From the NCBI GenBank assembly GCA_020724865.1, contig DYGA01000001.1:186001-250000 (forward strand): 64,000 nt of DNA, read 5' to 3'. Below, piece after piece: positions 1 through 7,989 of this stretch. Each line of letters opens with the position of its first letter. The stretch's first letter is position 1. A program made the position numbers and the translations under genes. A model generated the notes under the pieces. It had not been told where the DNA came from. It did no database searches and worked only from the letters and a program-made list of their open reading frames with translations. The stretch comes from Candidatus Paceibacter sp. Its GTDB lineage: Bacteria > Patescibacteria > ABY1 > S139-126.

Positions 1-2
1 TA

Positions 3-221
3 CAAAATGCAGATTTTGATCGATTAGTCCATGTTGATTTGTACCGCATTGAATATAATCAAGATACTGACGAGTTGGGTTTAACTGATTATTTAAATGA
101 TGAAAAAAGTTTAGTAGTAGTTGAATGGCCGGAAAGAATTTTAGGTAATTGGCCCAGTGATGCCTTGTTAGTACAATTTTATTATGGCGACAAAGAAAAT
201 ATTCGAACCATTGACTTTTAA
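3..221 (+). CDS. tsaE: tRNA threonylcarbamoyladenosine biosynthesis protein TsaE, C-terminal part (5' end outside window)
   Basis: This reading frame enters from the left edge with no start codon inside the window. It ends at a TAA at 219-221 and leaves 72 residues. The segment HVDLYRIE, then LGLTDYL and VVVEWPERI, is the conserved C-terminal half of TsaE. TsaE is the small P-loop ATPase that works with TsaB and TsaD to make the t6A37 modification on ANN-decoding tRNAs in the cytoplasm. The Walker A part would lie to the left of the window. The ending, with a hydrophobic beta strand and a basic residue, fits the family's usual C-terminus. The next gene, valS, is separated by a 264-base leader, so it is probably not co-translated with tsaE. 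Confidence 0.85.
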   Translation, partial: QNADFDRLVHVDLYRIEYNQDTDELGLTDYLNDEKSLVVVEWPERILGNWPSDALLVQFYYGDKENIRTIDF

Positions 222-260
222 GTTTATATTTAATAATCTTTTATTAACAATTGAATAATA

Positions 261-450
261 AGACAATCGTTGAGATCTAATGTCACTCAACGCGTCGACA
301 GAAGAAAATTTATTTTATTATAAATTAGTAGAACTGTCCGGGGTGCGCCCGTTATAGCGCTAAAATCAAGTTTTTCAATTTTTTGAAAAATCGAGATGGT
401 ACCGTCCCAGATCTGGGGCTCTCGAAACACCGTAAGGGTGTTTTATTTTT
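261..450 (+). promoter_or_regulatory. Compact T-box-like tRNA-sensing leader of valS
   Basis: The leader ends in an antiterminator-like fold: helix CGAGA/TCTCG (392-396 with 420-424), the T-box bulge TGGTACC (397-403), then a second helix around CCCA-GATC-TGGG (404-419). TGGNACC is the signature that pairs with the tRNA 3' end, and its variable T fits the A discriminator of tRNA-Val. Upstream, 268-274 pairs with 286-292 (CGTTGAG/CTCAACG). Its 11-base loop contains GTC, a Val codon, at 282-284, followed by A as in specifier loops. Further hairpins lie at 339-351 and 371-390 (TTTTTCAA/TTGAAAAA). The first stem is far shorter than a classical Stem I, so this looks like an ultrashort type. Folding was done by eye. 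Confidence 0.7.
425..450 (+). terminator. Intrinsic terminator in the valS leader
   Basis: AAACACC (425-431) pairs with GGTGTTT (437-443), followed by TATTTTTT. It sits directly after the T-box antiterminator and before valS, which is the usual place for a tRNA-controlled terminator. It abuts the minimal antiterminator rather than overlapping it, so the switch mechanism is not obvious by eye. Confidence 0.65.
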
Positions 451-485
451 TAGAGTAAAATTTATAAATATGTTAGGATAAATCT

Positions 486-3104
486 ATGGACATACCCAAG
501 GCTTATGAAGCAAAAAATTATGAAAATGAAATTTATGCTCGCTGGGAAAAAAGCGGTTATTTTAACCCTGATGTATTAATTGAAAATGGACTAATTAAAT
601 CAACTGCTCCGGTTTTTACCATTGTATTGCCACCGCCCAATGTTACTGGTCAGCTTCATTTGGGACACGCTGCTATGTTGGCTTATGAGGATTTAATGAT
701 CCGTTATCATCGTTTGCAGGGTTATCAAGCTTTGTGGTTGCCGGGTACTGATCATGCTGCTATTGCTACTCAAACCAAAGTGGAAAAAATAATCGCTTCA
801 GAAGGTAAGAAAAAAGAAGATTTGGGTAGAGAAAAATTTTTAGAAATCGTCAGAGATTATGTTGATAAATCAAAAGCAACCATTCGTAATCAGATTAGAA
901 AAATGGGCTCGTCACTTGATTGGTCACGGGAAAAATATACTCTGGATAAAGATGTTTCTCAGACGGTTTATCAGGTTTTTAAAAAAATGTATGATGACGG
1001 TTTGATTTATCGGGGTAATCGTATTGTCAATTGGTGCCCCCGTTGCCAGTCAACGTTAGCCGATGATGAAGTTGAGTATGAACAACAACAAGCTAACCTT
1101 TATTATATTAAATATGGACCGGTGGTGATTGCTACAACGCGGCCAGAGACAAAATTAGGTGATACTGGACTGGCATTTAATCCCAATGATAAACGTTACC
1201 TACACCTATTAGGAAAAGAGTTAAAAATAAATTTTGGTGTAGCCAATATCAAAGTGAAGGTTTTTGCTGACAATGAAGTAGATCCAGAATTTGGCACTGG
1301 AGCAATAGGTGTAACCCCAGCACATTCGCAGATAGATTTTGCTTGGGCGGAAAAGTATAAACTACCAATAATAAAAGTCATAGACGAAAAAGGTAAAATG
1401 ACTGAAGCTGCCGGAAAATATGCCGGTCAGGATGTTTTGGTGTGCCGGGAAAATTTTGTTGCTGATTTAAAGCAAGCCGGTTTATTGGAAAAAATAGAAC
1501 CAATAAATAATAATATATCGATCTGTTATCGTTGCCATACAGCGATTGAACCCCTCACTTCTCGTCAGTGGTTTATTGATGTCAATAAAAAAATTTCTCG
1601 ATTAGATAAATCTTTAAAAGAATTGGCTATTGAGGCAGTACAGACTGGATTGGGTGGTAAGAGTGATAAAAAAATAGAAATTATACCAGAACGTTTCAAT
1701 AAAGTTTATTTTCATTGGTTGGAAAATTTACGTGACTGGTGTATTTCTAGGCAAATTTGGTGGGGGCATCGTATACCTGTATGGTATAAAAATAAGAAAC
1801 AAAAAGACGAAGAAGCAGAAATTTATGTTGGAATAACCCCCCCTCAAGAAGCTGGTTGGGTGCAAGACGAGGATACTTTGGATACTTGGTTTTCTTCAGC
1901 TTTATGGACATTTTCTACTTTGGGTTGGCCTGAGGGATTAGATTTTAAACGTTTCCATCCTACTCAAGTTTTGGAAACAGGTTATGATATTTTATTTTTT
2001 TGGGTAGCTCGAATGATTATTATGACCACTTATGTAACTGGGCAGATTCCATTTGAAAAAGTTTATTTACACGGATTGGTGCGAGACCGTCAGGGACAAA
2101 AGATGAGCAAATCTCTAGGTAATGGCATAGATCCTTTAGATATGATTGAAAAATTTGGCGCTGATGCCTTACGGTTATCAATGATTATTGGTGTAACACC
2201 CGGAAATGATTTAATTTTATATGAAGAAAAAATTGCCGGTTACAGGAATTTTGTCAATAAACTTTGGAATATTTCCCGTTATATTTTGATGAATTTATCA
2301 GAATTAAAATTGACCAATCAATATCCGCAAGCAAAAACTTTAGCTGACGAATGGATATTGTCAGAGTTTAATAATTTAATTTTTCAGGTTACTGAGGATT
2401 TAAATCAATATAAGTTTTCTCAAGCCATTGAAGCTTTGTATGAATTTGTTTGGTCTAAACTAGCTGATTGGTATTTGGAAATAACTAAAATTGAAGGAAA
2501 TAAATCAGAGATTTTAAATTATATTTTACAAAAACTTTTGATTTTAATTCACCCATTTATTCCCTTTGTTAGCGAGGAGATTTGGACTCAAAGTTACAAC
2601 CGCAATAAGCAAGATAAGTTAATGTTGATGATTCAGCGCTGGCCGCAAGTCATAGAAAAAAAATCAAATCCTAAAATAAAAGATTTTTTGGTTTTGCAAA
2701 AACTAATTATCAATTTAAGATCAGTTAAAAATGAAAGCGGTATAGCCACAAAGCAGTCGTTGCCAGTTGATATATATAGCAAAGAATTCTTATCACTTTT
2801 TCAACAGCAACAAAAGATAATTGAAAATTTAGCTCGAGTTAAGATCAATTGGTTGGATAAAGATTCAATGACAGCAAACAATAAAGTTATTACTTCAGAG
2901 TATAGTTTTGTTTTTAAAGTTGATATAAAAGTGAAAGATAAATCCAAAGAAATAGATACTTTAAACAAGTATATTAATGGTTTGGAAAAGAAATTAAAAA
3001 ATAAACAATTTTTAAGTAAAGCGCCGTCTGAGGTAGTTACTAAAGAAAAAGAAAAATTAAACGAAGCTAAGAAAAAATTGGCACAAATAAAAAAACACCC
3101 TTAG
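486..3104 (+). CDS. valS: Valine--tRNA ligase
   Basis: This enzyme charges tRNA-Val with valine using ATP in the cytoplasm. The 872 residues carry the class I signature HLGH at 58-61 after LPPPNVTGQ, and the KMSKS loop at 539-543. The editing-domain motif TTRPET lies near 216. Cysteine pairs CPRC (184-187) and CYRC (347-350) suggest zinc knuckles. The last 60 residues form the charged coiled-coil arm typical of ValRS. Length is normal for bacterial ValRS. The ATG at 486 follows an AGGA (475-478) with good spacing. The preceding leader carries a T-box-like element with a Val codon, which suggests induction when uncharged tRNA-Val builds up. The gene ends with TAG and converges on a small minus-strand gene. 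Confidence 0.97.
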   Translation: MDIPKAYEAKNYENEIYARWEKSGYFNPDVLIENGLIKSTAPVFTIVLPPPNVTGQLHLGHAAMLAYEDLMIRYHRLQGYQALWLPGTDHAAIATQTKVEKIIASEGKKKEDLGREKFLEIVRDYVDKSKATIRNQIRKMGSSLDWSREKYTLDKDVSQTVYQVFKKMYDDGLIYRGNRIVNWCPRCQSTLADDEVEYEQQQANLYYIKYGPVVIATTRPETKLGDTGLAFNPNDKRYLHLLGKELKINFGVANIKVKVFADNEVDPEFGTGAIGVTPAHSQIDFAWAEKYKLPIIKVIDEKGKMTEAAGKYAGQDVLVCRENFVADLKQAGLLEKIEPINNNISICYRCHTAIEPLTSRQWFIDVNKKISRLDKSLKELAIEAVQTGLGGKSDKKIEIIPERFNKVYFHWLENLRDWCISRQIWWGHRIPVWYKNKKQKDEEAEIYVGITPPQEAGWVQDEDTLDTWFSSALWTFSTLGWPEGLDFKRFHPTQVLETGYDILFFWVARMIIMTTYVTGQIPFEKVYLHGLVRDRQGQKMSKSLGNGIDPLDMIEKFGADALRLSMIIGVTPGNDLILYEEKIAGYRNFVNKLWNISRYILMNLSELKLTNQYPQAKTLADEWILSEFNNLIFQVTEDLNQYKFSQAIEALYEFVWSKLADWYLEITKIEGNKSEILNYILQKLLILIHPFIPFVSEEIWTQSYNRNKQDKLMLMIQRWPQVIEKKSNPKIKDFLVLQKLIINLRSVKNESGIATKQSLPVDIYSKEFLSLFQQQQKIIENLARVKINWLDKDSMTANNKVITSEYSFVFKVDIKVKDKSKEIDTLNKYINGLEKKLKNKQFLSKAPSEVVTKEKEKLNEAKKKLAQIKKHP

Positions 3105-3119
3105 TTATACCAAGGGTGT
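3095..3119 (-). terminator. Terminator between valS and the minus-strand pair
   Basis: ACACCCTT (3095-3102) pairs perfectly with AAGGGTGT (3112-3119). On the minus strand the hairpin is followed by a run of Ts, so it ends transcription of the two minus-strand genes. It overlaps the last codons and stop of valS and may also serve valS weakly. Confidence 0.7.
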
Positions 3120-3123
3120 ATGG

Positions 3124-3297
3124 TTATCTTTTGGTCAATTCAGCGGCTGCTCTAATGATCTGTTCATGGGTGAGATTAATAATTTTTTTAATCTTTTCCA
3201 TTTCTGGAGTGGGTATGAGAGATTTATTCTCTCTTTTATTTTTGATAGCTAGCACTGCATATCTCAAAATTAATTCGTTTTTATTTTTCTGATCCAT
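3124..3297 (-). CDS. Small hypothetical protein (57 aa)
   Basis: I do not recognise this protein. It starts with ATG at 3295-3297, inside the 3' end of the preceding gene (a 17-base overlap). A good AAGGA Shine-Dalgarno lies about seven bases upstream, and it ends at TAA 3124-3126 just before a terminator on the same strand. The 57 residues are mostly helical and basic, beginning MDQKNKNELILRYAV and ending AAAELTKR. There are no membrane segments and no cysteines. The overlap and the SD point to translational coupling with the larger gene upstream, so the two products may act together. Confidence 0.6.
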   Translation of the reverse strand: MDQKNKNELILRYAVLAIKNKRENKSLIPTPEMEKIKKIINLTHEQIIRAAAELTKR

Positions 3298-3763
3298 TGT
3301 TTTCTTCCTTATATTTTAAAAGTTCTAAAAAAGTATTTTGCATAGCTAGGGCTCCATAGGCCGCTCGATTTTCTTTAGGAGGTAAATTTATTGATAGATC
3401 TGGTTTTTTATTTTTAATATTTCTAATTAAGATATTAACGCTATCAATCATAGCATTGTGTGTATAATATCTGATTTCATCCCAACTTTTTAGTTGATCC
3501 TCCACGTCTTCACCAGCTAAATGTTTTTGTAAAATAATATTATATTCGCAGACTGTTTCTGTATATTTAAAAAAGTAGTCAATAACGTCTGTCAATAATT
3601 TTTCTAATTGTTCGTCATTGTCACACCAATTAGCCAATTCTTCTATACTTATAAATGGTTTAATTTCCTGACGACTATATTCTTGTTCAATATTCCTTGT
3701 TTCTACAGGAAATTTTTTTCTTAGGTTTTCAGTCTGATTTTTTATGTATTGTTCATTAAACAT
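3281..3763 (-). CDS. Hypothetical soluble protein (160 aa)
   Basis: I do not recognise the family. The product is 160 residues, hydrophilic and predicted to be largely helical, with a central aromatic segment (VIDYFFKYTETVCEYN) and a conserved-looking tail (ENRAAYGALAMQNTFLELL). There is no signal peptide or membrane segment. It is first in a two-gene unit with the overlapping 57-residue gene. A candidate promoter (TTGACA at 3795-3800, TAAATT at 3772-3777, 17-base spacer, minus strand) would place the transcript start within a few bases of the ATG, giving a nearly leaderless mRNA. It is divergent from nusA. Confidence 0.6.
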   Translation of the reverse strand: MFNEQYIKNQTENLRKKFPVETRNIEQEYSRQEIKPFISIEELANWCDNDEQLEKLLTDVIDYFFKYTETVCEYNIILQKHLAGEDVEDQLKSWDEIRYYTHNAMIDSVNILIRNIKNKKPDLSINLPPKENRAAYGALAMQNTFLELLKYKEENNGSEK

Positions 3764-3819
3764 AGTTTAAGAATTTAACATTTATAATAAGTCTTGTCAA
3801 GATTAATTATAAATTAAAC

Positions 3820-3848
3820 TTGACATTATACAAGTAAAATATTATTCT
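3820..3848 (+). promoter_or_regulatory. Promoter of nusA
   Basis: TTGACA (3820-3825), a 17-base spacer and TATTCT (3843-3848). The predicted start near 3855 lies just before the leader hairpin. A divergent TTGACA on the minus strand (3795-3800) lies nearby. Confidence 0.7.
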
Positions 3849-3856
3849 AATAATAG

Positions 3857-3882
3857 ACTAGTATTTATACTAGTTTTTTTTA
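3857..3882 (+). terminator. Terminator-like hairpin in the nusA leader
   Basis: ACTAGTA (3857-3863) pairs perfectly with TACTAGT (3868-3874) around a four-base loop, then runs into seven Ts. It lies two to twenty bases after the predicted transcription start and 16 bases before the nusA ATG. The stem has only two G-C pairs, so it would be a weak terminator. No plus-strand gene upstream needs one, so attenuation is the likely purpose. Confidence 0.55.
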
Positions 3883-3897
3883 TTCTAAAAATATTTT

Positions 3898-5199
3898 ATG
3901 AGTACAAACCCGATTATGGCCGCGATTCAACAGATTTGTGATGAAAAAGGCCTTAAAAAAGAACTGGTTATCGAAACTATTGAAGCGGCTTTAGCAGCAG
4001 CTTTTCGTAAAGATTTTGGTAACAAAGAACAAAATATAAAAGTCCAGTTTAATCCTGAAACTGGCGAGGCTAGAGTTTTTGATGAAAAAACAGTTGTTGA
4101 AGATATAGATTTAGTAGAACTGGAAAAACAACGTGAAGAGTTGCGTAAAAGAAAAGAAGAATGGTTAGCACGAAAAAAAGAAGCAGAAAGTAAAAATCAA
4201 GTTTTTGATGAACCTGATCCAATGGAAATATCAGATATTAAAAAATACAATCCAAAGACTGATATTATGTTGTCTGAAGCAAAAAAGATTGATAAAAATG
4301 CGGACATTGGTGACGTATTAACACAGGAGTTGGAAGTACCAGCGGATTATGGTCGGGTAGCCGCTCAAACTGCTAAACAGGTTATTATCCAAAAATTGCG
4401 TGAAGTAGAAAGAGATACTATTTTTAATGATTTCAAAACTAAAGAAGGTGAATTGTTAAATGGTATTATCCAAAGAATCGAAGGAAAATTAATTTTCATT
4501 GATTTAGGTAAAGCGTTTGCTTTACTTCCACCGGAAGAACAAATTCCCAATGAACAATATCGCCCTGGCATGAGATTGAAAGTTTATATTGTTTCAGTTA
4601 CCCGAGGGAATAAAGGACCAGAAATTATTGCTTCACGTTCACATCCGGACATTTTGAAAAAATTATTTGCCATGGAAGTTCCGGAAATTATGGCTGAAAC
4701 CGTGGAAATAAAAGCCGTAGCTCGAGAAGCAGGATCAAGAGCAAAGATTGCGGTAGTGGCCCATCAAGAAAATATTGATCCAATTGGTTCTTGTGTTGGT
4801 CAACGTGGCACCAGAGTGCAAACAGTTATCAACGAGCTTAATGGTGAAAAAATAGATATTATCGAATGGGACGAACAGCCCGAACGGTTTATAAGTAATG
4901 CTTTATCACCGGCTCAAGTTTTAGCAGTTGAACTTGATGAATCAGAACATAGAGCTATTGCCACGGTCAAAGAAGATCAGTTGTCATTAGCCATTGGCAA
5001 ATCTGGTCAAAATGTAAGATTGGCAGCAAAATTGACTGGTTGGAAGATTGATATTGCTTCAGAAAAAGGTGAGCTAGTTCAAACCTCAGCAGAAGAAAAA
5101 GAAGTTGATAAATCTGAAGCAGATCAAGAAGAAGTTAAAGAAGTAGTTGAGGAAAAAGAAGAAAATAAAAAAAACAAAGAAGAAATAAAAGATAAATAA
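3898..5199 (+). CDS. nusA: Transcription termination/antitermination protein NusA
   Basis: NusA binds RNA polymerase and nascent RNA, and controls pausing, intrinsic termination and antitermination. The 433 residues show the N-terminal polymerase-binding domain (MAAIQQICDEKG onwards), an S1 domain at about 181-247, and two KH domains with GSCVGQRG near 296 and AIGKSGQNVRLAA near 363. A lysine/glutamate-rich tail of about 35 residues follows. A charged stretch around residues 77-125 looks like an insertion in the N-terminal domain. The ATG at 3898 has no Shine-Dalgarno. The gene is not linked to rimP or infB, unlike most bacteria, and is followed by the membrane pyrophosphatase 42 bases downstream, probably on the same transcript. 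Confidence 0.96.
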   Translation: MSTNPIMAAIQQICDEKGLKKELVIETIEAALAAAFRKDFGNKEQNIKVQFNPETGEARVFDEKTVVEDIDLVELEKQREELRKRKEEWLARKKEAESKNQVFDEPDPMEISDIKKYNPKTDIMLSEAKKIDKNADIGDVLTQELEVPADYGRVAAQTAKQVIIQKLREVERDTIFNDFKTKEGELLNGIIQRIEGKLIFIDLGKAFALLPPEEQIPNEQYRPGMRLKVYIVSVTRGNKGPEIIASRSHPDILKKLFAMEVPEIMAETVEIKAVAREAGSRAKIAVVAHQENIDPIGSCVGQRGTRVQTVINELNGEKIDIIEWDEQPERFISNALSPAQVLAVELDESEHRAIATVKEDQLSLAIGKSGQNVRLAAKLTGWKIDIASEKGELVQTSAEEKEVDKSEADQEEVKEVVEEKEENKKNKEEIKDK

Positions 5200-5241
5200 T
5201 AACTGCGCAATGCGCAATTTATTAATAATTAATTTTAAGTT

Positions 5242-7203
5242 ATGAATTATTTGTACGGGATATTAGCTGGAGCAATCGGCCTAATTTATGCAGGCGTTCT
5301 AGCTTATAAAATAAAGAAGATAAAAGTGGAAAGTGAAAAGGTTAGAGAAATTTCGGGTTATATCCACGAAGGGGCAATGGCTTTTTTAAATAAAGAGTAT
5401 CGTATCTTAGCTATTTTTGTGGTAGTAGTGGCTTTGGTGATTGGGTTTTCGCCTTTAGGTTGGGTACAAGCCGGATGTTTTATTTTAGGATCATTTATTT
5501 CGGCTTTGACTGGTAATTTAGGCATGAGAATTGCAACTATTGCCAATGCCAGAACAGCAGAAGCAGCTAAATCTAGTTTATTTACTGGACTCAAAGTGGC
5601 TTTTTCCTCTGGTTCAGTTATGGGATTATCGGTTACTGGTTTATCTTTGGTAGCGATTGGTATATTGTATGCTTTAATTAAGGATCCAAATGTGATTTAT
5701 AGTTTTGGTTTTGGTGCTTCATCAGTTGCGCTTTTTGCTAGAGTTGGTGGAGGTATATATACCAAGGCTGCGGATGTTGGAGCTGATTTGGTTGGTAAAG
5801 TTGAAGCAGGCATCCCGGAGGACGATCCTAGAAATCCAGCTACTATTGCTGACAATGTTGGTGATAATGTGGGTGATGTGGCTGGTATGGGTGCTGATCT
5901 TTTTGAATCCTATAGTGATTCATTGATTGCGGCCATGGCCCTAGGTGCTGCGGCTACTTATTTATTGGGAGACAGTGCTACGATTTTACCTTTATTGATT
6001 GCTGGGCTAGGCGTGTTTGCTTCTTTGGTAGGTAATGTAGTTATAAATATGAGAAAAAATGGAGCAATTCACAACATATTAAATTCTGGCATTTGGACTG
6101 CGGCTTTGATTGTTGCTATTTTTTCATTCTTTTTAGTCAAATACACGGTTGGTAACATAGGAATATATTGGTCAATTATTGCCGGTTTAATTTCTGGTAT
6201 TGTAATTGGATTGGCTACTGAGTTTTATACTTCAGAAAAAAATAAACCAGCTCGTGGTATTGCTGAAGCTTCCAAAACTGGTCCAGCGACTAATATTATT
6301 GCTGGTTTTGCCTTGGGTTTGATGTCTACGGTCATTCCCGTTTTAGCTGTTTGTGCCGCTATTTGGGTAGCTTATGCGCAAGGGGGAATATATGGCATTG
6401 CTATTGCAGCTGTCGGGATGTTAGCAACTTTAGGCATAACTTTAGCTACTGACACTTATGGGCCAGTTGCTGATAATGCGGCTGGTATTGCAGAAATGTC
6501 AGGACTGGGTAATGAGGCTAGGCAAAGAGCTGAGGAGCTTGATGCTGTTGGTAATACTACCGCGGCAATTGGTAAGGGTTTTGCTATTGGCAGTGCGGCT
6601 TTGACTGCTTTGGTATTACTTATTACCTATGGTCATGTGGTTAATTTAAACAGCGTTGATGTACTTGATCCTAAAGTTTTAATTGGTTTGTTTATTGGAG
6701 CCTTACTTCCCGCTGTTTTTTCGGCTTTAACTATGAAATCAGTTGGTATATCAGCCCAAGAAATGGTCAATGAGGTTAGGCGTCAGTTTAAAGAGATTGC
6801 TGGAATTATGGAAGGCACTGCTAAACCTGAATATGCTAAATGCGTGGCAATTTCCACTGCCAGTGCTTTGAAACATATGGTTGTTCCCGGGGTTTTGGCC
6901 GTGTTGTCACCTTTGTTAGTTGGTTTGATTTTAGGTAAGGCTCCGTTAGCGGGCATGTTGGTCGGTTCGACTATCACCGGATTTTTATTGGCAGTAATTA
7001 TGGCCAATGCCGGTGGCGCTTGGGATAATGCGAAAAAGTATATTGAAGCCGGCAATTTAGGTGGAAAAGGCAGTGATGTCCATAAAGCAACAGTTGTTGG
7101 TGATACAGTTGGTGATCCTTTCAAAGATACATCTGGTCCCAGTTTAAATATATTGATTAAACTTATGGCAATTGTAGCCATTGTTATTGCTCCATTACTG
7201 TAA
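5242..7203 (+). CDS. hppA: Membrane-bound ion-translocating pyrophosphatase
   Basis: This integral membrane pump hydrolyses pyrophosphate and moves H+ or Na+ out of the cell. The 653 residues form about 15-16 membrane segments. The catalytic loop DVGADLVGKVE, followed by EDDPRNPATIADNVGDNVGD near residue 178, holds the magnesium-pyrophosphate site. The C-terminal GDTVGDPFKDTSGPS is the second half of the site. The motif GNTTAAIGKG near 437 has Ala where K+-independent enzymes carry Lys, which suggests the K+-dependent subfamily. Whether it pumps H+ or Na+ cannot be told from this. It follows nusA closely and ends in a strong terminator. In organisms with little respiration it can recover energy from biosynthetic pyrophosphate. 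Confidence 0.95.
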   Translation: MNYLYGILAGAIGLIYAGVLAYKIKKIKVESEKVREISGYIHEGAMAFLNKEYRILAIFVVVVALVIGFSPLGWVQAGCFILGSFISALTGNLGMRIATIANARTAEAAKSSLFTGLKVAFSSGSVMGLSVTGLSLVAIGILYALIKDPNVIYSFGFGASSVALFARVGGGIYTKAADVGADLVGKVEAGIPEDDPRNPATIADNVGDNVGDVAGMGADLFESYSDSLIAAMALGAAATYLLGDSATILPLLIAGLGVFASLVGNVVINMRKNGAIHNILNSGIWTAALIVAIFSFFLVKYTVGNIGIYWSIIAGLISGIVIGLATEFYTSEKNKPARGIAEASKTGPATNIIAGFALGLMSTVIPVLAVCAAIWVAYAQGGIYGIAIAAVGMLATLGITLATDTYGPVADNAAGIAEMSGLGNEARQRAEELDAVGNTTAAIGKGFAIGSAALTALVLLITYGHVVNLNSVDVLDPKVLIGLFIGALLPAVFSALTMKSVGISAQEMVNEVRRQFKEIAGIMEGTAKPEYAKCVAISTASALKHMVVPGVLAVLSPLLVGLILGKAPLAGMLVGSTITGFLLAVIMANAGGAWDNAKKYIEAGNLGGKGSDVHKATVVGDTVGDPFKDTSGPSLNILIKLMAIVAIVIAPLL

Positions 7204-7214
7204 AGAAAATATTT

Positions 7215-7246
7215 AAATTCCCGCCTCAAGACAGGCGGGAATTTTT
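7215..7246 (+). terminator. Terminator after hppA
   Basis: A 12-base-pair GC-rich stem (7215-7226 with 7233-7244, core TTCCCGCCT/AGGCGGGAA) followed by TTTTT. This is a textbook rho-independent terminator. Confidence 0.9.
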
Positions 7247-7275
7247 ATTATACAATTACTTTAGAAATAGTTTTT

Positions 7276-7989
7276 ATGCTTTATATAATTTTGCCTACTT
7301 ACAACGAAAAAGAAAATATTCGTGACTTGCTGGCGGCAATTTTTTCTTTACCTATTGCTGATTTAAAAGTGGTAGTGATTGATGATAATTCACCAGATGG
7401 CACCGCTGAAATTGTAAAACAGATGCAAGCGCAGTATAATCTCGATTTAATTGAGCGACCAAGTAAATTGGGACTAGGGAGCGCTTATGTAATGGGGTTT
7501 AAAAAAGCTTTAGCTGAGGGAGCAAAATTTATTATGGAAATGGATGCGGATTTTTCCCATCAGCCATCTGATATACCAAGGTTGTTAGCTGCGGTTGAAA
7601 GAGGGGTTGATTTAGCTATTGGTTCACGGCGAGTTCGGGGAGGTAAAATTATTGGTTGGAATTGGTGGCGCTTGTTTATGAGTTGGGGAGCAATGACTTT
7701 TTCCAGGCTTGTATTGGGGCTGAAAACCAAAGATGTAACAGCTGGATTTAGATGTTATCGTCGCGAAGTTTTAGAACAGATTCCTTTGTCCGAGCTCAAA
7801 AGTAACGGATATTCATTTCAAGAAGAGATGCTGTTTTTGGTGGAAAAATTAGGTGCTAAAATTCAAGAAGTGCCAGTTGTTTTTAATGACCGACAAAAAG
7901 GCAAGTCTAAATTATCTAAAAAAGATATTATAGATTTTTTTCTGATAGTTTTTAAATTAAGATGGAAATATGCTAAGAGAAATAATTAG
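7276..7989 (+). CDS. Polyprenol-phosphate mannosyltransferase-like GT2 glycosyltransferase
   Basis: This is a family 2 glycosyltransferase of the dolichol-phosphate mannose synthase type. It would move a sugar from a nucleotide donor to a polyprenyl phosphate at the inner face of the membrane. The 237 residues begin with ILPTYNEKENI. They carry DDNSPDGT near 36, GLGSAYVMGF near 72, and the metal-binding DAD (MDADFSHQP) near 91, then GSRRVRGG and the late RQKGKSKLS motif. There are no C-terminal membrane segments, so this is the soluble DPM1-like form. It overlaps the next gene by 20 bases. The two large membrane proteins downstream are plausible users of its lipid-linked sugar. Confidence 0.88.
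   Translation: MLYIILPTYNEKENIRDLLAAIFSLPIADLKVVVIDDNSPDGTAEIVKQMQAQYNLDLIERPSKLGLGSAYVMGFKKALAEGAKFIMEMDADFSHQPSDIPRLLAAVERGVDLAIGSRRVRGGKIIGWNWWRLFMSWGAMTFSRLVLGLKTKDVTAGFRCYRREVLEQIPLSELKSNGYSFQEEMLFLVEKLGAKIQEVPVVFNDRQKGKSKLSKKDIIDFFLIVFKLRWKYAKRNN

Noticed and set aside
5208..5220. TGCGCAATGCGCA between nusA and hppA as a terminator
   Set aside because: The stem is short and has no following T-run, so read-through into hppA is more likely.
6783..7229. 148-codon minus-strand frame opposite hppA
   Set aside because: It is the shadow of a well-conserved membrane pyrophosphatase and has no family features.
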